From NCBI GenBank assembly GCA_018268755.1, contig JAFDVW010000006.1, forward strand, positions 148 through 64,147: a DNA stretch of 64,000 nt, given 5' to 3'. The notes under the pieces were generated by a model. It saw nothing but the letters and a program-made list of their open reading frames with translations. It had not been told where the DNA came from and did not search any database. Every line of letters starts with the position of its first letter. The first letter of the stretch is position 1. Origin of the DNA: Acidobacteriota bacterium (GTDB taxonomy: Bacteria > Acidobacteriota > Terriglobia > Terriglobales > Acidobacteriaceae). Below, piece after piece: positions 54,484 through 62,705 of this stretch. Both the position numbers and the translations under genes were made by a program.

Positions 54484-55575
54484 TTAGTTTTTCGCCTGGT
54501 TGGCGGCAAAACCCCGCAGCTTTTCGCGGAAGCCGGGCCGGCCCAGCACTTCCACATTCACCACATTGCGGGGGACCATGCCCTGCGCCACCCGCAACAT
54601 ATTGTCCACGATGACGTCGCGGACCGCCCGGGCGGCGCGCCGCGTGCTGGGCAGCCAGTGTGGAGTGAGGATCACGTTATCGAGCGCCAGCAAGGGGCTG
54701 TTGAGCGGGAGGGGTTCGTGCTCGAATACGTCGAGCCCCGCCCCGGCGAACCAGCGCTCCTGCAAGGCGCGCACCAGAACCTCTTCCTGGATCAACTCTC
54801 CCCGCGCCACATTGATGAGATAGGCTGAGGGTTTGAGCAATTTCAGTTCGCGCTCGCCGAACATGCCGCGCGTCTTCTTCTCCAGCCGGCAGTGCAGGCT
54901 GAGGAAATCGGCGGAGCGCAACACGGTGTCGAGATCCGGCACCAGCTCTACCCCGAGGGCCTCGGCCAGTGTGGGGTCGGCGCTCGGCGAGTAGGCGAGG
55001 ATCTTCATATGGAACGGCGCGGAGAGCCGCGCCATCTCCATGCCAGTTTTCCCCAGACCGACGATGCCCAGCGTCTTGCCTATGAGGTCGTCGCCGAGAA
55101 ACTCCGGCTGACGGTCCCAGCGCCCGGTGTAGACCAGCCGCTGCTGCTGCAGCACTCTCTTGGCCAGCATCAGCATCATGGTGAAGCCGGCAGACGCGGT
55201 GGAGTGCGTCAGGGTGTCGGGCGCGTTGAAAAGCAGAACATCGTTTTCCGTGCAGGCGGCTGCATCAATCTTGTCGCAGCCCACGCCGGCGCGGCCGATT
55301 GCCACCAGGTTCTTTGCCCCCCGGGCAAACGCCGAGGCCTTCACCCAGGGACGGAAAATCACGATGCCGTTCGCCTGTGCGACGTGCTCGGGAGTGATCT
55401 CCAGCGAATACAAGCGGTCCCAGTAGGTCGCATCGCCCGGACGCGGACTCTGGTCCTTAAAGAAATCGATCTGCACCATGCCGCTCGAGCGCAGGCGTTC
55501 GGCGCCGATATCGGCCACCAGTTCTCCCTGCTCGTCGAGATAGTCCCCGGTGAAATAGAGCTGAAAGGGCCGCAT
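54484..55575 (-). CDS. D-isomer-specific 2-hydroxyacid dehydrogenase (second copy in the window)
   Basis: The 363-residue enzyme has NAD motif LGIVGLGKTGMEMARL, catalytic Arg in INVARGELIQEE, Glu in DVFEHEPLPLN and His in LTPHWLPSTRRA. The Trp-Leu-Pro replacing the usual small residues after the catalytic His, and the 40-residue N-terminal extension, set it apart from SerA. It starts two bases after the dehydratase stop, so the two are tightly coupled. It may interconvert a pathway 2-oxoacid and hydroxyacid. Confidence 0.87.
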   Translation of the reverse strand: MRPFQLYFTGDYLDEQGELVADIGAERLRSSGMVQIDFFKDQSPRPGDATYWDRLYSLEITPEHVAQANGIVIFRPWVKASAFARGAKNLVAIGRAGVGCDKIDAAACTENDVLLFNAPDTLTHSTASAGFTMMLMLAKRVLQQQRLVYTGRWDRQPEFLGDDLIGKTLGIVGLGKTGMEMARLSAPFHMKILAYSPSADPTLAEALGVELVPDLDTVLRSADFLSLHCRLEKKTRGMFGERELKLLKPSAYLINVARGELIQEEVLVRALQERWFAGAGLDVFEHEPLPLNSPLLALDNVILTPHWLPSTRRAARAVRDVIVDNMLRVAQGMVPRNVVNVEVLGRPGFREKLRGFAANQAKN

Positions 55576-55577
55576 GC

Positions 55578-56846
55578 TCAGGCTTTCCCCTTCTCCGTAG
55601 ACACCTCAATGCGCGCGTCCGGACGGGCGAGGAACTCTGGGCGCATGGCGGTACCCAGGCCTGGCTTGCCGTTGAGCGCAAGATGTCCGTCCTGGACCAT
55701 AAGCGGATCGGTGACTACGTCGTTGTACCAGCCTTCGATATACCCGCGCACCACTTCCTGGATCATCGCATTGGGAACATGCAGCATCATGTGCGCGGAG
55801 GCCCACAACGCTACCGGCCCGATGGTGTCGTGCAACGTAACCGGCAAATAGTAGGTGTCGGCCAGGCTGCATATCTTGCGGGTCTCGGTAAAGCCGCCGC
55901 ACCAGGAGAGGTCGGGCATGATGATGTCGGCGGCGGGCCTTTCGATGAAATCGCGGAAGCGGTAGCGGGTAAACAGGCGTTCACTCTGGCAGATGGGGAC
56001 CTTGGTGCTCGCCTTCAGCCGCACGTAGGCCTCCGCATTGTCGGGTGGCATGATTTCTTCCAGCCACAAAATGTTGTAAGGCTCCAGAGCGCGGGCAATG
56101 CGGGTCGCGCTGGGCAGGTCCCAACGCGAGTGCCCTTCGATGGCAATGGCCATGGCCCCGTTGGTAGCTTTCTGCACCTCCTCCACCACGGAGATGCCCC
56201 GCTTCAAATCTTCGTCACTGAGGTAGTGACCCAGGGTGCCTGCCGCCGTCGCCTGCCCCCAGATGAGAACTTTGCCCTGCGGGTCGGCGGGTCCGGCCAG
56301 CGTGGTGCCGAACTGGTCAAAGGGCCAAATCTTCAGCGCTTTATAGCCCTGCTTCCACAGGTCCTGCGCCAGTTCACCGGCCCGGCCTTCCATCCAAGCC
56401 ATATCGTTGGCGTATTTTCCGGAAGCGACGCAGGTGTTGTAGACCAGAATGCGCTCCCGGTTGCGTCCACCCAGCACGTTATAGATAGGCTGGCTGGTGT
56501 GTTGGCCCAGCAGGTCCCATAGCGCGATGTCGAGCGCGGACAAAGCGCGCAACTCCGCCCCGGCAAAGCCGCAGAAATTCACCAGCGAGAACAGGTTGTT
56601 CCAGTGGTTCTCAATGTCGAGCGCGTTGCGGCCCAGCAGGAGCGGCGCATAAAGATCATGAATCACCGAGCTCACCGCCCGGGGCAGATAATAGGTCTCT
56701 CCCAATCCGATGAGCCCTTCATCGGTATGCACGCGCACCCACAGGTTGTTGGGCATGGCCTGCCGCGACTGCGGAGCATTGCTCCGCTGCCACACCGTGT
56801 CCGACACCGCCTCAAACCAAATTGTCTCGAGCTTCGTGATCTTCAT
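55578..56846 (-). CDS. Mandelate racemase/enolase-superfamily sugar-acid dehydratase
   Basis: The 422-residue enzyme is expected to remove water from an aldonic acid to give a 2-keto-3-deoxy acid. Visible active-site blocks are ALKIWPFD (second-strand base region), the metal ligands in AIEGHSRWDL, LWLEEIMPPDN and PICQSERLF, and the His dyad region VTLHDTIGP. The N-terminal capping domain spans residues 1-125. The specificity within the family (galactonate, gluconate, arabinonate, fuconate or other) cannot be decided. ATG 56846 was chosen. It lies 16 bases after the FAH-family gene. Confidence 0.87.
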   Translation of the reverse strand: MKITKLETIWFEAVSDTVWQRSNAPQSRQAMPNNLWVRVHTDEGLIGLGETYYLPRAVSSVIHDLYAPLLLGRNALDIENHWNNLFSLVNFCGFAGAELRALSALDIALWDLLGQHTSQPIYNVLGGRNRERILVYNTCVASGKYANDMAWMEGRAGELAQDLWKQGYKALKIWPFDQFGTTLAGPADPQGKVLIWGQATAAGTLGHYLSDEDLKRGISVVEEVQKATNGAMAIAIEGHSRWDLPSATRIARALEPYNILWLEEIMPPDNAEAYVRLKASTKVPICQSERLFTRYRFRDFIERPAADIIMPDLSWCGGFTETRKICSLADTYYLPVTLHDTIGPVALWASAHMMLHVPNAMIQEVVRGYIEGWYNDVVTDPLMVQDGHLALNGKPGLGTAMRPEFLARPDARIEVSTEKGKA

Positions 56847-56862
56847 GGATCCGCTCTGCAGC

Positions 56863-57735
56863 CTACCCCTTGACCGGATTGGAGAGCCGGCCAATGCCAT
56901 CAATTTCCACCACCACTTCATCGCCCGCCTTCAGAAAGACCGGCGGCTTGCGCGCAAATCCCACCCCGTGCGGCGTTCCCGTGCTGATCACATCGCCGGG
57001 CTCGAGCGTAATTCCGCGCGAGATGAAGGCAATCAATTCCCGCACGCCGAAGATCATCTTGTCGGTGTTCGAATCCTGCAATTTTTGTCCATTGACCAGG
57101 CAACGGATGGGCAGCTTTTGCGGGTCGGGAACATCTTCGCTGGTCACGACGTAGGGCCCCATGGGGCCGAAAGTGTCCTGACTTTTTGCCCGCACCCACT
57201 GCCCGTCGCCGCGCTGAAAGTCGCGCGCGCTGACATCATTCAGGCAGGTATAGCCGGCCACATAGTCCAGCGCATCTTTGGGAGAGACGCCCCGGCAACG
57301 TCGTCCGATGACCACCGCGAACTCGGCTTCGTAATCGACCTCTTTGGTATCGGGCGGCAACACAATCGCCTCGCCATGGGCGATGATGGCCGAAGTCAGT
57401 TTGGCAAAGACCACCGGACGCTCCGGCAGCGGGGTGTTGCTCTCCTCAGCGTGGTCTTTATAGTTCAGGCCGATGCAGAGCACGTTGCGCGGGGCGAAAG
57501 GAACGCCGATTTTAATCTGCGATTCAGGAACGGCGTGCTTCTTCAGTGCGTCGGCGTCCTTCAACAAGCTTCCGACAGCGGCGCGCACCGCGTCCAACCC
57601 GCCCGGCGAAGTCAGGGCTTCGCCCAATGTGAGCGGCACTTTGGAATTCTGTAATTTCTCGAGCACCACAATGCCCGCCGTGGTCTTGACCGCCAAGCGC
57701 GGCCCGGCGGAGGTCATAGCCGTCAACAGAATCAT
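56863..57735 (-). CDS. Fumarylacetoacetate-hydrolase-family enzyme
   Basis: The 290-residue metal-dependent C-C hydrolase or decarboxylase has LCIGLNYKDHAEE, the metal ligands in DYEAEFAVVIG, the segment AGYTCLNDVSARDFQ, and a C-terminal GTPHGVGFARKPPVFLK. In non-phosphorylated sugar-acid pathways this family cleaves 2,4-diketo-3-deoxy acids into pyruvate and a hydroxyacid. Its position directly before the dehydratase supports that reading. An AAGGGGA precedes the ATG. Confidence 0.88.
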   Translation of the reverse strand: MILLTAMTSAGPRLAVKTTAGIVVLEKLQNSKVPLTLGEALTSPGGLDAVRAAVGSLLKDADALKKHAVPESQIKIGVPFAPRNVLCIGLNYKDHAEESNTPLPERPVVFAKLTSAIIAHGEAIVLPPDTKEVDYEAEFAVVIGRRCRGVSPKDALDYVAGYTCLNDVSARDFQRGDGQWVRAKSQDTFGPMGPYVVTSEDVPDPQKLPIRCLVNGQKLQDSNTDKMIFGVRELIAFISRGITLEPGDVISTGTPHGVGFARKPPVFLKAGDEVVVEIDGIGRLSNPVKG

Positions 57736-57765
57736 GATTTCCCCTTCAGAAAATGTCCAATCGAC

Positions 57766-58536
57766 TTAATCAAAAATCTTGCCGGCGGAAAAACCGCCGT
57801 CCACTACCAGTCCGCTGCCGTACACGTATTTGGCTTCATCGGAGGCGAGATACAGCGCGGCATAGGCGATGTCTTCCGGCGTCCCCAGCGTGCCGGAGAG
57901 CTGGCGCTTCTTCAGGTTCTCCACCGCCTTCTCCATGTTGTCGGCGTAGTGACGCTGCAGATAGCCTTCGACAAACGGCGTATAAATGGTGCCCGGCACA
58001 ATGGAATTGACGCGGATACCGAAACGGCAATAGTCGACCTGCATGGCGCGAGTCAGGGCATAGACCGCACCCTTGGACGCGGTGTAGGCGGCGCGCTGCG
58101 CCAGCCCCAACACCGAGACACCGGAGGCCATATTAATGATGCACCCCGCCTTCTTCCCGATCATGTGCGGCAGCACCGCTTTGCTGGCACAGTAAATCCC
58201 CTTGGAATTCACCGCCATGACGCGGTCCCATTCCGACTCCGCTGTCTCATGCAGCGTGCCAACGCAGGAAACGCCGGCATTGTTAAAGAGGATGTCGATG
58301 GCGCCAAAGCGTTCGAGGGTCGCGTTGGCCATGGCGTCCATGTCACTCTGCTTAGCCACGTCTGCCTTCATAAAGAAAGCGCGGTCGCCCAGTTCGTCAG
58401 CCACGCGCTTGCCATGCGATTCATCCCAGTCAATGACCGCGACTTGCGCGCCTTCCTTCACAAAGACGCGGGCGGAGGCCTCGCCAATGCCCGAGCCCGC
58501 CCCGGTAACAATTGCCGTTTTTCCTTTTAGCCGCAT
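57766..58536 (-). CDS. Short-chain dehydrogenase (third of three)
   Basis: The 256-residue NAD(P)-dependent SDR shows VTGAGSGIGEASARVF, DILFNNAGVSCVGTLHE, the catalytic Ser in NMASGVSVLG, and YTASKGAV. The pattern FNNAGVSCVGTLHETAESEWD together with CRFGIRVNSIVPGTIYTPF is close to 2-keto-3-deoxy-L-fuconate/rhamnonate dehydrogenases. Those would generate the diketo acid for the adjacent FAH-family enzyme. The open frame runs far upstream, but ATG 58536 is where family homology begins. Confidence 0.86.
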   Translation of the reverse strand: MRLKGKTAIVTGAGSGIGEASARVFVKEGAQVAVIDWDESHGKRVADELGDRAFFMKADVAKQSDMDAMANATLERFGAIDILFNNAGVSCVGTLHETAESEWDRVMAVNSKGIYCASKAVLPHMIGKKAGCIINMASGVSVLGLAQRAAYTASKGAVYALTRAMQVDYCRFGIRVNSIVPGTIYTPFVEGYLQRHYADNMEKAVENLKKRQLSGTLGTPEDIAYAALYLASDEAKYVYGSGLVVDGGFSAGKIFD

Positions 58537-58571
58537 AAAAGCTCTCTTTTCTCTTCGCTCTCGATCACGCG

Positions 58572-59618
58572 TCAGACTTCCGGGCCCAGCAGACGCCGCG
58601 CCACTTGCAGCACGGCTTTCTCGGGACCACGGAAGGCCCACACCTGCGACTCGTCTTCCGCGCGGGCCGGGCCGTCCGCTGCGGTGACGGCGGGAATGTG
58701 ATATTCCAACTCGCTGAAAGCCCCCAGCTGGCTGTTCACATTGCAGGCCTGGAAGGCGAAGCCGAAGTTTCTGGTCTCGGCCCAGGGTACGTCGACATAC
58801 TCGCCGGAGGGGTTGACCCGGAAATTGCGCACCACCAACGATCTTTCGGGCCCATTGGCATAGAGATATCCTACGCGGCCGGTAATGCCCACATCGCGGA
58901 TGCCGAGCTTGTGTTCGCCCGCAGCGTTCATCTTGTAGCGCACCAGATGGTCGCCGACAATCAACTCCTCGGCCGTGATGGTGCCCATATAGATTTTGGG
59001 CTGGGTGCGGGAGAGTGTGGTGACCAGCATGTCGCCCCCATGGGGAAGCTGCAAAAGATTCCACAGGCCGATCGGCGCCGGTGTAGCCAGCTTGGTCAGC
59101 ACTTGCAAGGTGGTCCGCAGCGTGTAGCCCGCGAACTTGAGGCCGGAGCTGTTGGCCTGGTCGTCATAGCGCAATGGATTCACGGCCGGGGAAATCGCCT
59201 TGCTGATTTCGAGCTCCACTTTTTGCTGGGAGCGCGAGAGCGTCAGCGCGGCGCGATTCACCAGCAGCGGCAGCGAACCTGGTTTTGCCTCATAGCGTCC
59301 GGGATCGAGTTCGCGTTGCTGAAAATAGCGGTTGAGGCTGGGAAATTCCGGAAAGAAAAAATCCACTTCCGGCGCCAGCCAGGTGCGATCGCCACCTGAA
59401 TTGTGCCACTGTTCTCCGCCATAGAATTCCTTGGCGGTGGCCACGCTGCCCAGCGCGGCATGGGTCCACAGAAAATTTTCCTCATCGCCGGGAGCAAACA
59501 GCCCCAGAATGCGGCCGCCATAGGGCAGGACCAGCACAGTGGATCCGTCCTCGGCTTGCCAGGCAATGGTTTCTTTTCCCGCGGCTTTTAGCGTATCGAT
59601 CAGCGCTTGACGTTTCAT
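58572..59618 (-). CDS. Mutarotase-fold protein (DUF6786-like)
   Basis: The 348-residue protein has features of the galactose-mutarotase-like beta-sandwich: LPYGGRILGLFAPGDEENFLW at the start and GGEQWHNSGGDRTWLAPEVDFFF. APIGLWNLLQLPHGGDMLV and VPWAETRNFGFAFQ follow in the second half. It could be an aldose 1-epimerase or a binding protein, and catalytic residues were not proven. It starts at ATG 59618, overlapping the metallo-hydrolase stop by four bases. Confidence 0.65.
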   Translation of the reverse strand: MKRQALIDTLKAAGKETIAWQAEDGSTVLVLPYGGRILGLFAPGDEENFLWTHAALGSVATAKEFYGGEQWHNSGGDRTWLAPEVDFFFPEFPSLNRYFQQRELDPGRYEAKPGSLPLLVNRAALTLSRSQQKVELEISKAISPAVNPLRYDDQANSSGLKFAGYTLRTTLQVLTKLATPAPIGLWNLLQLPHGGDMLVTTLSRTQPKIYMGTITAEELIVGDHLVRYKMNAAGEHKLGIRDVGITGRVGYLYANGPERSLVVRNFRVNPSGEYVDVPWAETRNFGFAFQACNVNSQLGAFSELEYHIPAVTAADGPARAEDESQVWAFRGPEKAVLQVARRLLGPEV

Positions 59619-60391
59619 GAGGCCTTCTCGAAAAGGAATTCTTCCCCTGGCTTCAGCAAAACTGTGCGGGTGGCTGGAACCAGTTCCTTACACCGCTCCA
59701 GGAACCGCCCGGGCTCTCCATTCTGCTCCACAAACATCCAAAAGTGGGTCGGCATCACCACCTGGGGCGCAACCAACCGGGTCAGCTGGGCGGCTTCTTC
59801 GGCGTCGAGATTGCCGAAACGCCCATTGATACAGGGCAAAAGCACGTCCGGGCGCAGCGATAAAGCAGGTTTAAATTCCTCCGCACGAAACGCGGTGTCC
59901 CCGGTGTGGTACACCCTGATGCCCTCAAACTCGAGCACGACCCCGAGCGCGTCCGGAGCCAGCTCACCGTGGTCGGCGTAGACGGCATGCACCTTTACCG
60001 AACCGTGCGTAAAGCTCTTCCCTTCTTCCATCAGGTGACAGCGCTCTTTCCCAATGCCCAGCTTCTCGAACTCCTTCATGCACTCGATGGGGCCGGCAAA
60101 ATGGGTCTGGGGATTTCGCGCCAGGATGGGGAGCGCATCCGTATCCATGTGGTCGAGGTGCTCATGGGTGCAGATGAGCAGGGCGGCCTGAGCGTCTTCG
60201 GCGCGCAGCGGCGACGGCATCATGCGCTTGAACCCGATCAGGCGCTCGACGACATCGGAAAAATAAGGATCGACGAGCACCACCTCTCCGGCGCTCGATT
60301 TGAATGCGAAACCTGCCTGGCAGAGCCAATAGATCGCGAGCTGTCCGGGTGAGACCTTGCGGCCGGCCAGCAATTCCGCAACACTAGCCAT
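59615..60391 (-). CDS. Metallo-beta-lactamase-fold hydrolase (UlaG-like lactonase)
   Basis: The protein of about 258 residues has the metal motif THEHLDHMD near residue 72, HGELAPDALGVVLEF, the TGDTAFRAEEFKPAL block and PTHFW. UlaG, the L-ascorbate-6-phosphate lactonase, is the closest well-known family. A sugar lactonase role would fit a pathway with aldose dehydrogenases. ATG 60391 overlaps the E2 gene end by eight bases and has GGAGAG upstream. It is co-transcribed with both neighbours. Confidence 0.82.
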   Translation of the reverse strand: MASVAELLAGRKVSPGQLAIYWLCQAGFAFKSSAGEVVLVDPYFSDVVERLIGFKRMMPSPLRAEDAQAALLICTHEHLDHMDTDALPILARNPQTHFAGPIECMKEFEKLGIGKERCHLMEEGKSFTHGSVKVHAVYADHGELAPDALGVVLEFEGIRVYHTGDTAFRAEEFKPALSLRPDVLLPCINGRFGNLDAEEAAQLTRLVAPQVVMPTHFWMFVEQNGEPGRFLERCKELVPATRTVLLKPGEEFLFEKAS

Positions 60392-61589
60392 TCGCTCTCC
60401 TGCGGCCGCTCTTGGCCGCGGGCAGGCCTTCCAGGAACTGCCCCGGATTCTCGATACGCTCCACCAGCTTGCCCAGGAACTCGGCCCCTTCGGCGCCATC
60501 CACCACACGATGGTCCACGGTAAGGTTCAGCTTGATGGTCGGCTTCACCACCAGCTTGGCGTCGGCCCAGGGACGATTGCGCACCCGGCCCACGGCCAGA
60601 ATGAAACTCTGTCCCGGGGTGATGATGGCCTGAAACTCGTCTACCGGATACATGCCCAGGTTGCTTAGCGTGCCGGTGCCGCCTTCCAGGTCGCGCAGCG
60701 ACAAATTGTCCTGACGCGCTTTGCCGATCAGTTCATTGCGGCGCTCGACCAGGCCAAATAAATCGAGCCCCTCCGCAGCCCGCAGGACCGGGGCAATCAC
60801 GCCTTGCCCGGTCGCCACGGCTATGCCCAGGTCCGCCGAACTTCCAGGATGCAAAGCGCCATCCCGCCAGGAAGCGTTGATCGCCGGATAATCTTTGATC
60901 GCCGATGCCAAACAAGCCAACAACAGGTCCGTGATCGTGAGCTTGACGCCGGTCTTGCCAATGACCGCTTCCTGAAGGTTTTCATGCAGCGAAAGGAGGT
61001 TCTCCGCCAGCACTTCCACGCCCAGAGAGAAGGTAGGCACGTTCTGGATGCTGTAAGTGAGGCGCTCGGCGATGATCTGACGGCGTTTGGAACCGGGAGC
61101 TGCCTTTTTGGCCGGGGCCGATTCGGAGGCGCGCCGCACATCGTCTTCGGAAATGCGCCCATCGTCAGTGCCGCGCACCGTGGCTAGATCCACTCCCAGC
61201 TCTTTGGCCAGGCGCTTGGCGCGGGGCGAGGCCTGCACCCGGCCATCATTGCTGCGTGCCGGGGCAGCCGTCTCCGACGTAGCGGGCGCGGCGGTCTCGA
61301 CGGGGGCCGGAGCGGCTTCGGCTTTCGCCGGAGCGGGAGCGGGCGACTCCCCGGCTCCTTCCAGATAGGCTACGGGAGTGCCGACCGCCACGGTCTCTCC
61401 CGGCGGAACCACGATTTCCTTCAGCTTCCCTTCTACCAGAGCCTCGACTTCCATCTCCACTTTGTCGGTCGAGACGATAAACAAGGGCTCGTTCTTGCGC
61501 ACCACATCGCCGGGCTTTTTCAGCCACTCGCTGATTGTGCCCTCGGTCATGGTGAGTCCAAGCTGGGGCATGACAATCGAAATGCTCAT
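60384..61589 (-). CDS. 2-oxoacid dehydrogenase E2 acyltransferase
   Basis: The 401-residue core component has an N-terminal lipoyl domain with target lysine in STDKVEMEVE (about residue 43). An Ala/Pro-rich linker and an E1/E3-binding domain (ASPRAKRLAKELGVDL, about 128-165) follow. The C-terminal catalytic domain carries the active-site HRVVDGAEGAEF near residue 368. It transfers the acyl group from E1 to coenzyme A. ATG 61589 has AGGAG five bases upstream. The closest function is pyruvate, acetoin or branched-chain type. No E3 gene is adjacent. Confidence 0.9.
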   Translation of the reverse strand: MSISIVMPQLGLTMTEGTISEWLKKPGDVVRKNEPLFIVSTDKVEMEVEALVEGKLKEIVVPPGETVAVGTPVAYLEGAGESPAPAPAKAEAAPAPVETAAPATSETAAPARSNDGRVQASPRAKRLAKELGVDLATVRGTDDGRISEDDVRRASESAPAKKAAPGSKRRQIIAERLTYSIQNVPTFSLGVEVLAENLLSLHENLQEAVIGKTGVKLTITDLLLACLASAIKDYPAINASWRDGALHPGSSADLGIAVATGQGVIAPVLRAAEGLDLFGLVERRNELIGKARQDNLSLRDLEGGTGTLSNLGMYPVDEFQAIITPGQSFILAVGRVRNRPWADAKLVVKPTIKLNLTVDHRVVDGAEGAEFLGKLVERIENPGQFLEGLPAAKSGRRRANG

Positions 61590-61649
61590 AATTCTCCTGT
61601 AAAGACACACGTCCGCCCAAGATCCTCGCGTTGCGCGAAAGAGCGGAGG

Positions 61650-62687
61650 TTAAGATCGGTCTTTGGCCACGCGGGCCACTTCGCTGACGATGCGGTCAAC
61701 CGATGGGATCAAATAGTTGTCCAAAGACGGACTGAAAGCATGCGGAGCGGGCAGCGCACAGATTCGGTGAATCGGCGAGTCCAGATCGTAGAGCGCCTGC
61801 GTGGCCACGATGGCGGCAATTTCCGCCGACACTCCGCAGGCGGCGTAGGCCTCGTCCACGATCACCAGGCGGCCGGTTTTGGCGACGGAAGTCAAAATGG
61901 TTTCGCTGTCGAAAGGCGCCAGGGTGCGCGGATCAATGACCTCGGCGGAAATGCCCTGCTTCTCCAGCAGCGTGGCCGCCTGCAGGGCGCGATGCACCAT
62001 CTGGCTCAGCGCCACGATCGTGACATGTTCGCCCGTCCGCTTAATCGCAGCCTTGCCAAAAGGAATCAGGTATTCCTCTTTGGGCACCGGACCTTTAACG
62101 CCATACAGGCCCTTGTGGTCGATGAAGACCACCGGGTTCTGATCGCGCAGCGCCGTCTTCATCAGCCCCTTTACGTCATAAGGCGTGGAGGGCAGGGCGA
62201 CCTTCAATCCGGGAATGTGCATAAAGAAGGAATAGAAGGTATGGGAGTGGTGCGGACCGGTGCTGCGCACCCCGCCGCCGGCGGCGCGTATCACCAATGG
62301 GACCTTGAACTTGCCGTCAGAAATGTAATGGATGGTGGAAGCCTGCTGAATGATCTCGCAGATGGCTTCGAGCACGAAATCCAGGAACACGATATCCACC
62401 ACGGGATGGCTGCCGGCCAAAGCGGCGCCCACGCCCAACCCGGCCTGCGCGCGCTCGGCAATGGGCGTGTCGCGCACGCGATCGCCGCCGAATTCCGCCC
62501 ACAACCCGCGGCTCTGTTGAAAGTTGCCGCCGCGCGGGCCAATGCCCTGCCCGATATAAAAAATGCTCGGGTCGCGCCGCATTTCCTCCTGCAGGGCTTC
62601 TACGCCCGCCTCTGCATACGTGATGACCCGCTGAGCATCCTGCGAGATCTCCGGTTCCGCCTGGGACACTGTCTTTGATCCTGCCAT
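61650..62687 (-). CDS. 2-oxoacid dehydrogenase E1 component, beta subunit
   Basis: The 345-residue transketolase-like subunit forms the thiamine-diphosphate-dependent E1 with the following alpha subunit. Visible family blocks are YAEAGVEALQEEMRRD, GQGIGPRGGNF, FLDFVLEAICEIIQQAS, HHSHTFYSFFMHIPGLKVALP and GRLVIVDEAYAACGVSAEIA. It is 60 bases from the E2 start and 18 bases from the E1-alpha stop. Confidence 0.9.
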   Translation of the reverse strand: MAGSKTVSQAEPEISQDAQRVITYAEAGVEALQEEMRRDPSIFYIGQGIGPRGGNFQQSRGLWAEFGGDRVRDTPIAERAQAGLGVGAALAGSHPVVDIVFLDFVLEAICEIIQQASTIHYISDGKFKVPLVIRAAGGGVRSTGPHHSHTFYSFFMHIPGLKVALPSTPYDVKGLMKTALRDQNPVVFIDHKGLYGVKGPVPKEEYLIPFGKAAIKRTGEHVTIVALSQMVHRALQAATLLEKQGISAEVIDPRTLAPFDSETILTSVAKTGRLVIVDEAYAACGVSAEIAAIVATQALYDLDSPIHRICALPAPHAFSPSLDNYLIPSVDRIVSEVARVAKDRS

Positions 62688-62705
62688 TTTTCTTTTCCGA
62701 ATCCC

